DNA of 46,685 nt from an uncultured Planctomycetaceae bacterium (GTDB lineage Bacteria; Planctomycetota; Planctomycetia; Planctomycetales; Planctomycetaceae): the NCBI GenBank assembly GCA_903861195.1, contig CAIOTJ010000429.1, positions 1-46,685 on the forward strand. Reading direction: 5' to 3'. Position numbers and translations under genes: made by a program. Positions 26,234-34,477 of the stretch are shown here, piece after piece (the first letter of the stretch is position 1; each line of letters begins with the position of its first letter). The notes under the pieces are model-generated. The model was not told the DNA's origin. It did not search any database and was given only the letters and a program-made list of their open reading frames with translations.

Positions 26234-26641
26234 TCAACACTCCAAGGCATAGTGGCGCAGAAGTTCGTCGAGCCCGGCGTGCAACCGGCTGCGGGGGAGC
26301 ACCTCGTGGCAGCCCGCGCTGCGGGCCTCGTCGAGCAGGGCGGTAGCCACATGCGAACCAAACGCCACCACGGGAATCTGGCGACTGGTCTGAAACTGTT
26401 GTACCACTGCGGCCAATCCGGTTATTCCAGTCTGCAGATCGACCATCACCAGCCGCAGCCGGGGGGTGTCGACCGACATCGCCCGCCCCGGATCGGGAGC
26501 CGACAGAAACCGCAAACCGGCGGCAGCCGCCGCACCCGCAATGCGCGACTCAATCATCAGATCGCGCGTCAGCAATAACACGGCGGAGGCGTTTGGGTCG
26601 ACCGGGGACGGAGAACTGCCATCAAGCGACAGGGGAATCAT
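26234..26641 (-). CDS. Degenerate receiver-domain protein
   Basis: A 135-residue protein with a CheY-like alternation: SAVLLLTRDLMIESRIAGAAAAAG (beta1/alpha1), LRLVMVDLQTG (beta3 with a possible phospho-acceptor Asp), IPVVAFGSHVATALLDEARSAGCHEVLPRS (beta4 to beta5) and a final helix. The acidic pair after beta1 is reduced to one Asp (T-R-D), and the invariant Lys at the end of beta5 reads P-R-S. It is probably a pseudo-receiver that binds partners without normal phosphotransfer (inference). The start at 26641 was chosen because the 32 residues before it have no fold similarity. No kinase is nearby. Confidence 0.65.
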   Translation of the reverse strand: MIPLSLDGSSPSPVDPNASAVLLLTRDLMIESRIAGAAAAAGLRFLSAPDPGRAMSVDTPRLRLVMVDLQTGITGLAAVVQQFQTSRQIPVVAFGSHVATALLDEARSAGCHEVLPRSRLHAGLDELLRHYALEC

Positions 26642-26746
26642 GCGGGGTCTGAACGAGTCGCAAACTGACCAGGGAAGTGCAATTCGGCAGAAGTGCCGAC
26701 CTGAAGAATTGTAGAGGCGGTCGACCAACTCAGACACCAGCCAGCA

Positions 26747-27589
26747 CTACGCTTGGACTCGGACCAGCACCCCCCCAAAACAGCGCTCGGTTCCAGAGGG
26801 GGTCTCCACCAATAGGGCCCCCGAGTCGTCGATGCCGAGGCAGAGTCCCGACACGGTGCGGTCCCCCGCCTGCAGCGAGACCTGTCGGCCCGCCAGTGGG
26901 CAACGCTGCCGCCAGCCTTCGGGAAGCAGCGGATCGCCCTGGGCAAGTCCCTGGGCAAGCTCCGTGAACTCGCGCATCCAACCACACAGTACGCGCAGAG
27001 AATCGACGGCGGAGCCGGCGGTCGTCGTGGTACCGCCACTCTGTTCCGGGCCACCCAAAATATCGACCAGGGCGCAGGCTGTTCCCTGCAGTTCCGGGGG
27101 TGCGTTTCGCAGCGAGTTGTTCACATTGATCCCCATGCCCAACACCAGCCGGGGTGCGGTCGCCCCCCCGGGGACGGTTTCGACAAGGATTCCCGCCAGC
27201 TTGCGACCAGCCACATGCACATCATTGGGCCATTTCAACTGGGCGGTGGCCCCGGGCAGCAGCCGGTCGAGCTCGTGGCACAACGCGAGGGCCGCGACCA
27301 GAGATAGTCGGGGCCAGTGGGCGGGGGTCAGTGCTGGAACATCGGGACCCAGGAAATCCTGAGTGGGATCGAGCACCAGCGAAAAGGTCAGGGCCCCCCC
27401 GGTCGACCACCAGCGGTTTCCCCCCCGTCCGCGTCCAGCGGACTGCCGGTCGGCCCCAACAAGGGTGGGGGTCGGCAGGCTGACACTGCCGGCCAATTCG
27501 AGCGCCCGGGTGTTTGTAGAGCCGATTTCGGAATGCCATTCGACATGGGCGAACAGCCCCGAGCGGCGCAGGTCATCAAGATCCATCAC
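26747..27589 (-). CDS. birA: Biotin--[acetyl-CoA-carboxylase] ligase
   Basis: A 280-residue biotin protein ligase that activates biotin with ATP and attaches it to the carboxyl-carrier protein of acetyl-CoA carboxylase. Visible are STNTRALELA, the adenylate-binding loop SAGRGRGGNRWWS (a variant of G-R-G-R-x-G-R), LKWPNDVHVAGRKLAGILVE and GMGINVNN. The C-terminal SH3-like domain is present (GWRQRCPLAGRQVSLQ...VSGLCLGIDDSGALLVET). There is no N-terminal helix-turn-helix, so it is a class I enzyme that does not repress biotin genes. The start could be either of two adjacent ATG codons. Confidence 0.92.
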   Translation of the reverse strand: MMDLDDLRRSGLFAHVEWHSEIGSTNTRALELAGSVSLPTPTLVGADRQSAGRGRGGNRWWSTGGALTFSLVLDPTQDFLGPDVPALTPAHWPRLSLVAALALCHELDRLLPGATAQLKWPNDVHVAGRKLAGILVETVPGGATAPRLVLGMGINVNNSLRNAPPELQGTACALVDILGGPEQSGGTTTTAGSAVDSLRVLCGWMREFTELAQGLAQGDPLLPEGWRQRCPLAGRQVSLQAGDRTVSGLCLGIDDSGALLVETPSGTERCFGGVLVRVQA

Positions 27590-27666
27590 GAATCAGAGGT
27601 GCTCCGTCAAAAGGCAAGCGGGGGCGGGTCACAGGGGGCCGAAGAACTGCTTTGGTAGAATGATAA

Positions 27667-28308
27667 TTACATGTTGTTCAGATCCGCGGCGTCGGGCAAT
27701 TCGAGACTGCGCCAACAGTACCAGCTGGCGATGGTAGCATACGGCCGCCAGGGAATGGCGAGTTGCTGCGCGGTTTGCCGGTCGGGCAACTGGGGCAATC
27801 CGTGGAGCCGCTTGAGCGCCGACCGAATGCCGAAGTCGTCGTGGGGAAACACATCGGTCCGACCGAGCGAGAACATCAGAAACATCTGGGCTGTCCAGAC
27901 CCCAATCCCCCGAACCTGAACCAACTCTGAGATCACTTCGTCGTCGGTCATCCGGGCCATGCGGGAGAGTCGGACGTCTCCCGCGGCGACGCGGCTGGCC
28001 AGGTCGTGCAGCGAGCGGGCCTTCTGGGGCGACACGCCCACCGACCGCAGTTCGTCAGGGCTGAGTTTCAGGATCGACCCGGTGGTGACCCGCCGCGGTC
28101 TTAGCCGGTCGCGCAGGCGCATCTCGATCGAGCGGGCCGCCTTGCCAGAGATCTGCTGCGACAGGATTGACTGCACCAGCATTGGGAATCGGGCCCTCTT
28201 CAGTCGCAGTGCGAAGGTTCCGACCTGATCGATTACGCCACGCAGCACCGGATCATGGTGTCGCAGATGATCCACCCCTTGTCGCACCACTGCGGGATCC
28301 CAATCCAT
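27667..28308 (-). CDS. DNA-3-methyladenine glycosylase (AlkA-like)
   Basis: A 213-residue HhH-GPD superfamily base-excision enzyme. It contains ILSQQISGKAARSIEMRLRDRL (family helix), the helix-hairpin-helix LVQVRGIGVWTAQMFLMFSLGRTDVFPHDDFGIRSALKR with the catalytic Asp in H-D-D, and the tail WRPYATIASWYCWRSLE. The W-R-P-Y-x-S/T-x-A-x-W-Y-x-W ending is typical of the DNA-3-methyladenine glycosylase II group. It lacks the N-terminal TBP-like domain of E. coli AlkA, so it is the short form. No Cys cluster for an iron-sulfur centre is seen, arguing against Nth/MutY. Upstream lies the parB region. Confidence 0.88.
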   Translation of the reverse strand: MDWDPAVVRQGVDHLRHHDPVLRGVIDQVGTFALRLKRARFPMLVQSILSQQISGKAARSIEMRLRDRLRPRRVTTGSILKLSPDELRSVGVSPQKARSLHDLASRVAAGDVRLSRMARMTDDEVISELVQVRGIGVWTAQMFLMFSLGRTDVFPHDDFGIRSALKRLHGLPQLPDRQTAQQLAIPWRPYATIASWYCWRSLELPDAADLNNM

Positions 28309-28370
28309 AAACCGCCACCTCTCCCAGGACGCTGCTCCAGACCCAAGTCACCCGAGTGCACAGGAACAAT

Positions 28371-28400
28371 CCCCTCGACTCATCGGTTTGCTGCGAGGGG
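28371..28400 (-). repeat. Inverted repeat downstream of parB
   Basis: CCCCTCG (28371-28377) pairs with CGAGGGG (28394-28400) around 16 nt. It lies about 115 bp beyond the parB stop on the minus strand; only a weak T-rich tail follows, so it is a tentative terminator. Confidence 0.35.
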
Positions 28401-28515
28401 GGGCGTGAAGAGCCCCTGCATTACGCGCGTCGCGAACCCACAGCATCGACCGACCCCACCCCGCATCCAAATATTGTTTCTAGGCGGTGCTCTGCCCAGT
28501 GGAATGGGAGGGGAA

Positions 28516-29524
28516 TCAGCCTGCTTTTTTAAGGAAGTGGCAGATCCGCTCGAAGTCTTCGTTGTTTGCGAAGTGAACCACCAGCTTCCCCGCCTGTTTT
28601 GCCTTGAGGCTGATCTCGACCTTGGTCCCCAGGGCGTCGCGGAGTTGGCGTTCGAGGTCGCGAACATGGGCCCCCCCAATCGATCCCCCCCGGGTGCGTC
28701 CCTTGGGCTTGTTTCCTCCGCCGGCGGTGGCGGCGAAAGGGAGCACATCGCCGGCAAGTAGCTTCTCGCGGACCACCTCCTCGGTCCGCCGCACACTCAG
28801 GCTTTCGGCCTGGATCTGGGCACACAGATCGACCTGATGGGATTCGACCTCCAGCGGCAGCAGGGCTCGGGCATGACCGGCTGAGATTGCCCCCCGCCCC
28901 AACGCCTGCTTGACCTGTTCAGGAAGCTCCAGCAACCGCAGGCAGTTGCTGATTGTCGACCGGTCCTTCCCCATTTTGCGGGCCAGTTCTTCGATCGACC
29001 CGCCGAACTTGTCGAGATAGCCCTGGAAGGCGGTGGCCTTTTCCAGATCGTTCAGGTCAGCACGCTGCACGTTTTCAACAATCGCCACCTCGCAGACCGA
29101 TTTGTCGTCCATCTCGACGACGCGGCAGGGAACTTCGGCCAGGCCCACGCGACGCGACGCCAACAGCCGCCGTTCGCCGGCGATCAGCTGCCACCCTTCC
29201 GCCACCTTCCGCACCAACAGCGGCTGCAGCACCCCATGTTGGGCGATGCTCTGCACCAGCTCGGCCAGCTCTTCGCTGTCGAACTCGGTGCGGGGCTGGT
29301 AGGGGTTCCGCGCAATGCTGTCGACGGGAATCGGAACGTATTCGGTACTGCCTCCCGCCAACGCGGGGGTGCCCAACGCCCCCCCCCCCGGCCGAGCCTA
29401 GCGCCTCTTCGGTCACGGGAGACTCTCCCCCTCCCAGCAGAGCGTTTAGCCCCCGGCCAAGACGACGACGGGAGGCAAGTTGGGGATCGAGTGATTCGGG
29501 CAAGTTCATCTGTGCGTCTTCCAT
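28516..29524 (-). CDS. parB: Chromosome partition protein ParB, frame broken in a G run
   Basis: ParB is the CTP-dependent clamp that loads at parS and drives origin segregation. The gene is read in two frames. The first 50 or so codons (from 29524; ATG 29509 is an alternative) give the typical N-terminus ASRRRLGRGLNALLGG. The rest, from about 29376, gives VPIPVDSIARNPYQPR, the CTP-binding motif GERRLLASRRVG, the KDRSTISNCLRLLELP helix-turn-helix and the C-terminal dimer domain. The switch falls in 11 consecutive G of the coding strand (29379-29389). With 10 G the frame is continuous at about 335 residues. It may be a sequencing error or a real mutation. No parA is adjacent. Eight parS-like sites lie 1.7-2.8 kb upstream. 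Confidence 0.88.
29379..29389. repeat. Homopolymer of 11 C/G at the parB frame break
   Basis: A run of 11 C on the given strand (G in parB). Removing one base joins the two parB frames; no other disruption was seen. Confidence 0.9.
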
Positions 29525-30075
29525 GACGAGTGTCCAGGCAACCAGGGGCGTGACAGTGCGAGCTCCCAGTCCCTTTCATTTCGTCGCGCAGACCAGCAGC
29601 GCTTCAGTAGAAGGGACGAGAATCCTTCCGATCCCGGGAAGACTATCCCCTGGCTGGAAGATCGGGCAAGACGAATTGGCCGCGGGAAGACTGCCCACCT
29701 CGTCCCGCGCTGGTCGTCTTGCGAGCGCGATTGACTTCCAGTTTGATTGGGCGACTGGCTGGACCGACGGTGCTGGGCAGGTCGTCCCGGGCCACTGCCG
29801 CGGTGACGCACCGCCGGTAACCAATCCCAGGGAGGCCAACTACCGCCAGCGGACCGCTGTTCGACGCAGACCGCTTCTCCCACTTACCGCCGCATCCCGC
29901 GCACCCCAACCGAACCCAACCTTGGGGATTAGTCAGACGGTCCAGTCCAAGCCAGGGCCTCGGGAGTTGGGCCGGACTCGGAATGGGGATTTGGTGTTGG
30001 GGATTTGGTGTCGACCACCCGTTGGCCATCTCCGAAAGCAGAGTCCGGGTGGTTGAATTCGCGCGGAGCCGATCC
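29525..30075. other. Gene-free region between glycosyltransferase and parB
   Basis: These 551 bp contain no supported gene; in particular no Walker-type parA sequence. A 14-bp tandem repeat (GGGGATTTGGTGT plus one base, 29985-29998 and 29999-30012) is present. No parS-like palindrome occurs here. The promoter of parB is expected in this stretch on the minus strand. Confidence 0.5.
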
Positions 30076-32976
30076 CTAGGGATTGGGGGCCGAGCCGACC
30101 CGCCAGACTTCGAGGTGATAGAGTCGGTCGAGACCGCCGTCGGTCACCGGCTGCCACGCCTCGTCCAGCCAGACCAACGGGGGGACGGCCAATTCGAGTT
30201 GGGCCACCGGTCGCCATCGCGCATCACCCGCTGGGGGTCCCTGGAGGCCGGGTTCATGTCGGCTGCGGTCTCCCAGAATGACAAAGGTGGGGGCCCGGTC
30301 GACTCCTGGCTTCCGGGTGAACTCCAGGTCCTGCACGGGCTGCACCACAGGCAGACCGTGCGCCCGCAGATGGAACACAAGGGCGGGCTCGGCATGGACG
30401 TAGATCAGGGCGTCGATCGGTTGCTCGTGCGAGATCGCCAGGCTCTGCTGGATCGCCTCGACGACTTGCCGGGCCCCGTCGGCCAATCCCCGCTGCGGAT
30501 GGCCAAGCAGCCAGTCTCGCTGCCAGACGCGGCTTGTTGCCAAAGCCGCTACCAGCAGGAGACCCACCGCCCCCAATCGGCCTAGCCACGACTGCGAACC
30601 TGCCCGGATTGGTGTGTGGCTGTCCGTCTTGGACATCAACCAGCCTGCCACCCAGGCTCCCGCTACGAGCCAACTGGCCACCAGCCACGGCAACGTCAGC
30701 CGTGGATAGGGGGTGTAGCCGGGCGTCGCAATGGTCAATGAGACCCACCAGGCCAAGAGCAGCCAGACTGGGAACTCTCTCCAACGCGACCAACCCGCTC
30801 GTCGAACCAAACAAACCAGCAGCGCGATGGCCGCCAGACAAGTGATGGGCAGTGTGCCGAAACAGAGTCCTCCCGTTGCCAGGAGTGACCACCCCCAAAC
30901 AGGGACGGAACGCCGGGGGGCATTGATCCAGAGCAGGGTCAGCCCTAACAGCCAGGCAATGCGGCTGGGGAAATCTTCCAGAAACATCAGTGCTTCGAAT
31001 TGGCGGACAACACTGGCCGCCATTCCCGACCAGCCCACAAGGTATCTGCGGTGGTTGGCCGCCACCACGCTGTAACCTCCCACCGACTCCAACCCCCACA
31101 GGCAGGGGAGCCAGAGCCCGACCGCCAGAGTCAACAAGAGCGCCACCCGCCAGACCACGCGCCCCAACGCGGGAGTATCGCTGGTTTCACGTGGAACGGA
31201 ACCGTGGTCAAAACCCTTGACCCCCGAAAGCGCAACCTCGGCAGCTTGGGGTGATGAGGACTGTTCCGCGATTCGAGATCCGATACTGTCAGCAGACTCG
31301 CGACCCGCGTCATTTCCAGGGGATGCGATGGCAGCGAGATGAACCGCTTGTTCGACATGCGGCAACTCCTCCTGACTCTGGTCTGCCACAGTAGGTGCCA
31401 AATCACACTCCCCCTCAGTTGCCTCCGTGGAGCGAGTCGCCGGGGGCGCGCTGGTTTCACGTGAAACGCAAGCCAGGTTGGTCCCGGGTGCAGGAGTTTC
31501 TGCCGATCCTGCCCCCGTCGGTTCGCACTGCCAAATCGCACCGTCCAGGTTGGAGGGAAGCGTCCCCGCGATTCCAGCACCGTTCGACCCATCGGTTCCC
31601 GGAGTGGCAGCCTGACCACACCCATCGCCCGCGGTGATGGGGTCGAGAGAACTAATCCCCGTCGTGGCGGCTGCAGTCGAAGCTCGAGCCGTTCCACGTG
31701 AAACGGCGTCCGCAAGGCCTGCAGATCCCCCGGGCGCTGTCGAAGAGGGACGAGTTACGGACTCAGGAGCAAACCCATCCGACCCGACCCCCACGGTGTT
31801 CTGGTTCTCGGAACTGGTTGATGTGCTTGCGGCGGGAGTCGGGCGGAGAGCCGTTCCACGTGAAACGGCGTCCGCCAGACCTGTGGGGCCCGAGACTGCG
31901 GGCCCGGAGGCAAGTGGCGCGGACGGCGGTGGGGTGAATACCCGTTGGACTGGATGGGAGACCGACTCCCCGTTGTCGAGAGCTGGAGCGAGATCGCAGG
32001 CAGGGGAGGTGGGACCCGTTTCACGTGAAACAGACTCCACCCGAGGGGCGCTACTGTGGACATTGATGGCTGTTTCACGTGAAACGCCTCCTCCTTGAAC
32101 TCCCCCCACGGTCGTTTCACGTGAAACGGGTGCCGCTCTTGTCACTGCAATCGCGTGGGGCGCTGGCTTCGGAACAGCTTGCCAGCCCGATTGGGTCGGT
32201 TTGGAGGCTTCCTCGGGTTGGCTGCCCCCGCGAGGAATTCGCCCAATAACCGGATCGTCCCGATCAGTCCAGCTTGCCGGACCGTCAAGGTGGGGGTTTG
32301 TTTCACGTGAAACGGGTTCGAAGGCTGCCCGGGCGGCCAGTCCCCCGGGGCGAAACAGCAGCCAGGGAACCACTGCCGAGCTCCAGATGGCCAGCGGGAG
32401 CCACCCGTTGTACTTGGTCCACCAGGCGAGGGCGGCACACCCCGCCGCCGCGAACCACCGTCGACTTCCTCCCCGCTGGATCCATTCCCCCCCGAGGTAG
32501 ACCGCCGCTGTCAGAAACAGGCACAATGGGGCGTCGGTGAGGGCGGTGCGGGAGAAGTAGGAATGCGGACCCGACAGGGCCGCCAGGGTTCCGGCCAGCA
32601 GCCCTGCCGCCGGACCAAACCACTGCCGCCCCACCCACCAAACCAGAGGAACCAGCAGGCAACCACAAATCAGCCCGGGCAGCAGCGGGGCACTCCCAGT
32701 CGCCCCTCCCAACGAAATCGAGAGCTCAATGAGGGCTGGAACCAACGGCGGGGCATAGAGGTGCCGGGCGGGATAGGCATAGTCACTCTCGGGCCCGAAC
32801 CAGACGTTGGAGGCATAAACCCCCTCATCGAAATGGGCCAGAGCCACCTGCGACACGCCGCCCCACCGCAGCGCAATCCCCAATAGGGTGATCATTCCCG
32901 CCAAGCCCACTTCGCGCGGGGAGAGGGGGAACGATTGCTGGCAGACCGCAGCCCGAGGACCAGACGACGCAGCCAT
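30076..32976 (-). CDS. Glycosyltransferase family 39-like membrane protein with a parS-encoded insertion
   Basis: A 966-residue PMT/ArnT-type glycosyltransferase, which in this family uses lipid-linked sugars outside the membrane. The catalytic acidic motif HFDEGVYASN lies in the first outer loop, followed by YAPPLVPALIELSI, FSRTALTDAPL and WWTKYNGWLPLAIW. Helices resume at about residue 605 (VVWRVALLLTLAVGLWLPCLWGLESV) and continue to a C-terminal soluble part. Between is an insertion of about 385 residues (about 220-605), rich in Ala, Ser, Thr, Pro, Gly and Glu, with no hydrophobic helix. In it, VSRET, VSRGT or VPRET recurs eight times, each encoded by a parS-like palindrome. ATG 32976 is preferred to a GTG at 33003; neither has a good ribosome binding site. 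Confidence 0.85.
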   Translation of the reverse strand: MAASSGPRAAVCQQSFPLSPREVGLAGMITLLGIALRWGGVSQVALAHFDEGVYASNVWFGPESDYAYPARHLYAPPLVPALIELSISLGGATGSAPLLPGLICGCLLVPLVWWVGRQWFGPAAGLLAGTLAALSGPHSYFSRTALTDAPLCLFLTAAVYLGGEWIQRGGSRRWFAAAGCAALAWWTKYNGWLPLAIWSSAVVPWLLFRPGGLAARAAFEPVSRETNPHLDGPASWTDRDDPVIGRIPRGGSQPEEASKPTQSGWQAVPKPAPHAIAVTRAAPVSRETTVGGVQGGGVSRETAINVHSSAPRVESVSRETGPTSPACDLAPALDNGESVSHPVQRVFTPPPSAPLASGPAVSGPTGLADAVSRGTALRPTPAASTSTSSENQNTVGVGSDGFAPESVTRPSSTAPGGSAGLADAVSRGTARASTAAATTGISSLDPITAGDGCGQAATPGTDGSNGAGIAGTLPSNLDGAIWQCEPTGAGSAETPAPGTNLACVSRETSAPPATRSTEATEGECDLAPTVADQSQEELPHVEQAVHLAAIASPGNDAGRESADSIGSRIAEQSSSPQAAEVALSGVKGFDHGSVPRETSDTPALGRVVWRVALLLTLAVGLWLPCLWGLESVGGYSVVAANHRRYLVGWSGMAASVVRQFEALMFLEDFPSRIAWLLGLTLLWINAPRRSVPVWGWSLLATGGLCFGTLPITCLAAIALLVCLVRRAGWSRWREFPVWLLLAWWVSLTIATPGYTPYPRLTLPWLVASWLVAGAWVAGWLMSKTDSHTPIRAGSQSWLGRLGAVGLLLVAALATSRVWQRDWLLGHPQRGLADGARQVVEAIQQSLAISHEQPIDALIYVHAEPALVFHLRAHGLPVVQPVQDLEFTRKPGVDRAPTFVILGDRSRHEPGLQGPPAGDARWRPVAQLELAVPPLVWLDEAWQPVTDGGLDRLYHLEVWRVGSAPNP
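31183..31198. other. parS-like site 1
   Basis: GGTTTCACGTGGAACG. Palindromic core CACGTG intact; one mismatch in the right arm relative to TGTTTCACGTGAAACA besides the end bases. It encodes V594-P-R-E-T. Confidence 0.75.
31453..31468. other. parS-like site 2
   Basis: GGTTTCACGTGAAACG, with the inner 14 bases identical to the classical parS. It encodes V504-S-R-E-T, 270 bp from site 1. Confidence 0.88.
31690..31705. other. parS-like site 3
   Basis: CGTTCCACGTGAAACG, one arm mismatch. It encodes V425-S-R-G-T. It sits in a repeat of about 33 bp shared with site 4. Confidence 0.78.
31852..31867. other. parS-like site 4
   Basis: CGTTCCACGTGAAACG, identical to site 3 and 162 bp from it. It encodes V371-S-R-G-T. 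Confidence 0.78.
32017..32032. other. parS-like site 5
   Basis: CGTTTCACGTGAAACA, 15 of 16 bases of the classical parS. It encodes V316-S-R-E-T. Confidence 0.9.
32071..32086. other. parS-like site 6
   Basis: TGTTTCACGTGAAACG, 15 of 16 bases. It encodes V298-S-R-E-T, 54 bp from site 5. Confidence 0.9.
32113..32128. other. parS-like site 7
   Basis: CGTTTCACGTGAAACG, a perfect 16-bp palindrome. It encodes V284-S-R-E-T, 42 bp from site 6. Confidence 0.9.
32299..32314. other. parS-like site 8
   Basis: TGTTTCACGTGAAACG, 15 of 16 bases. It encodes V222-S-R-E-T, just after the membrane helix that precedes the insertion. Confidence 0.9.
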
Positions 32977-33115
32977 GGAGGGGAGAGGAAGACAACCGGG
33001 CACAAGGGATCGTGACCACGGAGGATATCAGATTCTTGGCTCGTGTCGGCACCAGGGGACTGGCACTGGGAAAATTGGCGTGCGGCCGGGCCACACCCAC
33101 CTGGGGCGAAAGCGC

Positions 33116-34261
33116 CTAGCGCCGAACCCTTGGATTCTCTCGCTGGTACGAGTCACTCTCGAGGAGTCCCCGGTCTGCCGGTCCGGCGGGTGGCGAACCA
33201 GTCGGCTTCGCCACAGCTGAGGAACGAGCTTTCGAACGGACAGCTCCCGGAACACTCCGCTCCCCGCCAATTGAAGATCTCCCGGAAGGTTCCTCGTATT
33301 TAGGGCCACGACGAAAGAATGCTGGCGAACTCGGCCGCGAGGCCTCAGCCGAGGTGGGGACCGAATCCCCTGGCTCCACGGGAGGCGGTACCGGCCGCTC
33401 CTCCAGCGATCGCTCCTTCGCGGGCTGATCTTCCAATGGCGGATCATCCACCCGTGAACCCTCCCCCGTGCGCTGCTCCTCAGCTGACTCGGACGATTCG
33501 GACTCAGCGGTGTTGTCGGCAACCACCTCGTCCTCAGTCAGGGGAGCCATGCGATTGGGAAGCGAAATCGATTCCACTCGCAATTTGTATTGGACCGGCT
33601 GTTGATCGCGGAGATCGTCGGCCAGAGGTCCCGCGGGGGGAGTGATGACTACCTGATGCGTGGCGTCGAACTTGCGGCCATCGACAGGCTTCAATCGGGC
33701 CACCACCGTCAGCCGTTCGCCTTGGGGAATTGACTGCCACGGGACCCGCACCAGAAAGCCCGATCCCAGCAGTCCCCTATGCCAGAGCGCAGCCACTTCA
33801 TCGCGCGGAATCGACCAGGATCCCAGTTGCTGCTGCTCGCCCGATTGGGAGAGGTCGAGCAGTTCCAATTCGATGTCTCCCCCCAGCTTCACCAAGTCGC
33901 CATGCTCGTCGACCGGAGAGAGCAGAACAGTCAGTCCCTCATCTCCCGGCGCGGGGTCACTGTCCCAGCCCCCTGTCATCAATGAATTCAAGGTCAGCTT
34001 GGATGCGCGATGCAGCGCCTGCGATTGCTCAGATGGGAGGGTCTGCCGACCTGATTTGGCCAGTTGCGACCGCAGACTGTCGGCATCCGACTGGGCGACC
34101 CGCAGGTCGGTCTCGAGGCGCGTCAGCCGATCTTCCAGAACCATACGCAGGTCCTCCTGCTGGCGCAGTTCCGACTCGAGGGCTTCGAGGTTCCCACGCG
34201 CGGCACAACCGGCGAGAGCCAGCAGACCCAGCAGCACTCCCAGAGCACGGCAACAGGGCAT
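33116..34261 (-). CDS. Lipoprotein with coiled coil
   Basis: A 381-residue lipoprotein. The start at 34261 gives a short leader MPCCRALGVLLGLLALAGC with lipobox L-A-G-C; 65 upstream in-frame residues are rejected. A coiled coil follows directly (LEALESELRQQEDLRMVLEDRLTRLETDLRVAQSDADSLRSQLAKSG). Next comes a beta-rich domain of about 150 residues (DEGLTVLLSPVDEHGDLVKLGGDIELELLDLSQSGEQQQLGSWSI...). The last 130 residues are disordered and rich in Pro, Ser and Glu. The architecture of anchor, coiled coil and beta domain suggests an envelope spacer or scaffold. Similar proteins occur in other planctomycetes as I recall, without known function. It lies just upstream of the glycosyltransferase on the same strand. 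Confidence 0.8.
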   Translation of the reverse strand: MPCCRALGVLLGLLALAGCAARGNLEALESELRQQEDLRMVLEDRLTRLETDLRVAQSDADSLRSQLAKSGRQTLPSEQSQALHRASKLTLNSLMTGGWDSDPAPGDEGLTVLLSPVDEHGDLVKLGGDIELELLDLSQSGEQQQLGSWSIPRDEVAALWHRGLLGSGFLVRVPWQSIPQGERLTVVARLKPVDGRKFDATHQVVITPPAGPLADDLRDQQPVQYKLRVESISLPNRMAPLTEDEVVADNTAESESSESAEEQRTGEGSRVDDPPLEDQPAKERSLEERPVPPPVEPGDSVPTSAEASRPSSPAFFRRGPKYEEPSGRSSIGGERSVPGAVRSKARSSAVAKPTGSPPAGPADRGLLESDSYQRENPRVRR

Positions 34262-34477
34262 AATGCGCGGAACAGAGACCGGGACCGACAACCGCCGGAA
34301 AGGAAACGGGCCGGGAGAGTACCATGCCTCGTCGGGGGCGTCACTAGGAGTTTGTGACGACCTATCTCGCCCAGTCATCCCGTCCGACCGCGATTGTCTG
34401 CCCCGTTGGTCCAGTTGGTCGGGTACCGGAGTGGGGCCGACTGGCACCCGGTACAACCGGCGTTCATTGCGGGGGAC

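Noticed and set aside
31131-32120. Minus-strand frames with repeated F-H-V-K or F-H-V-E motifs
   Set aside because: These are the parS palindromes read in a different frame; only the V-S-R-E-T frame links the two halves of the glycosyltransferase.
31183-32314. CRISPR array
   Set aside because: Spaced palindromes are present, but unit length is 16 bp, spacing is irregular, and all lie within a coding frame; no cas genes.
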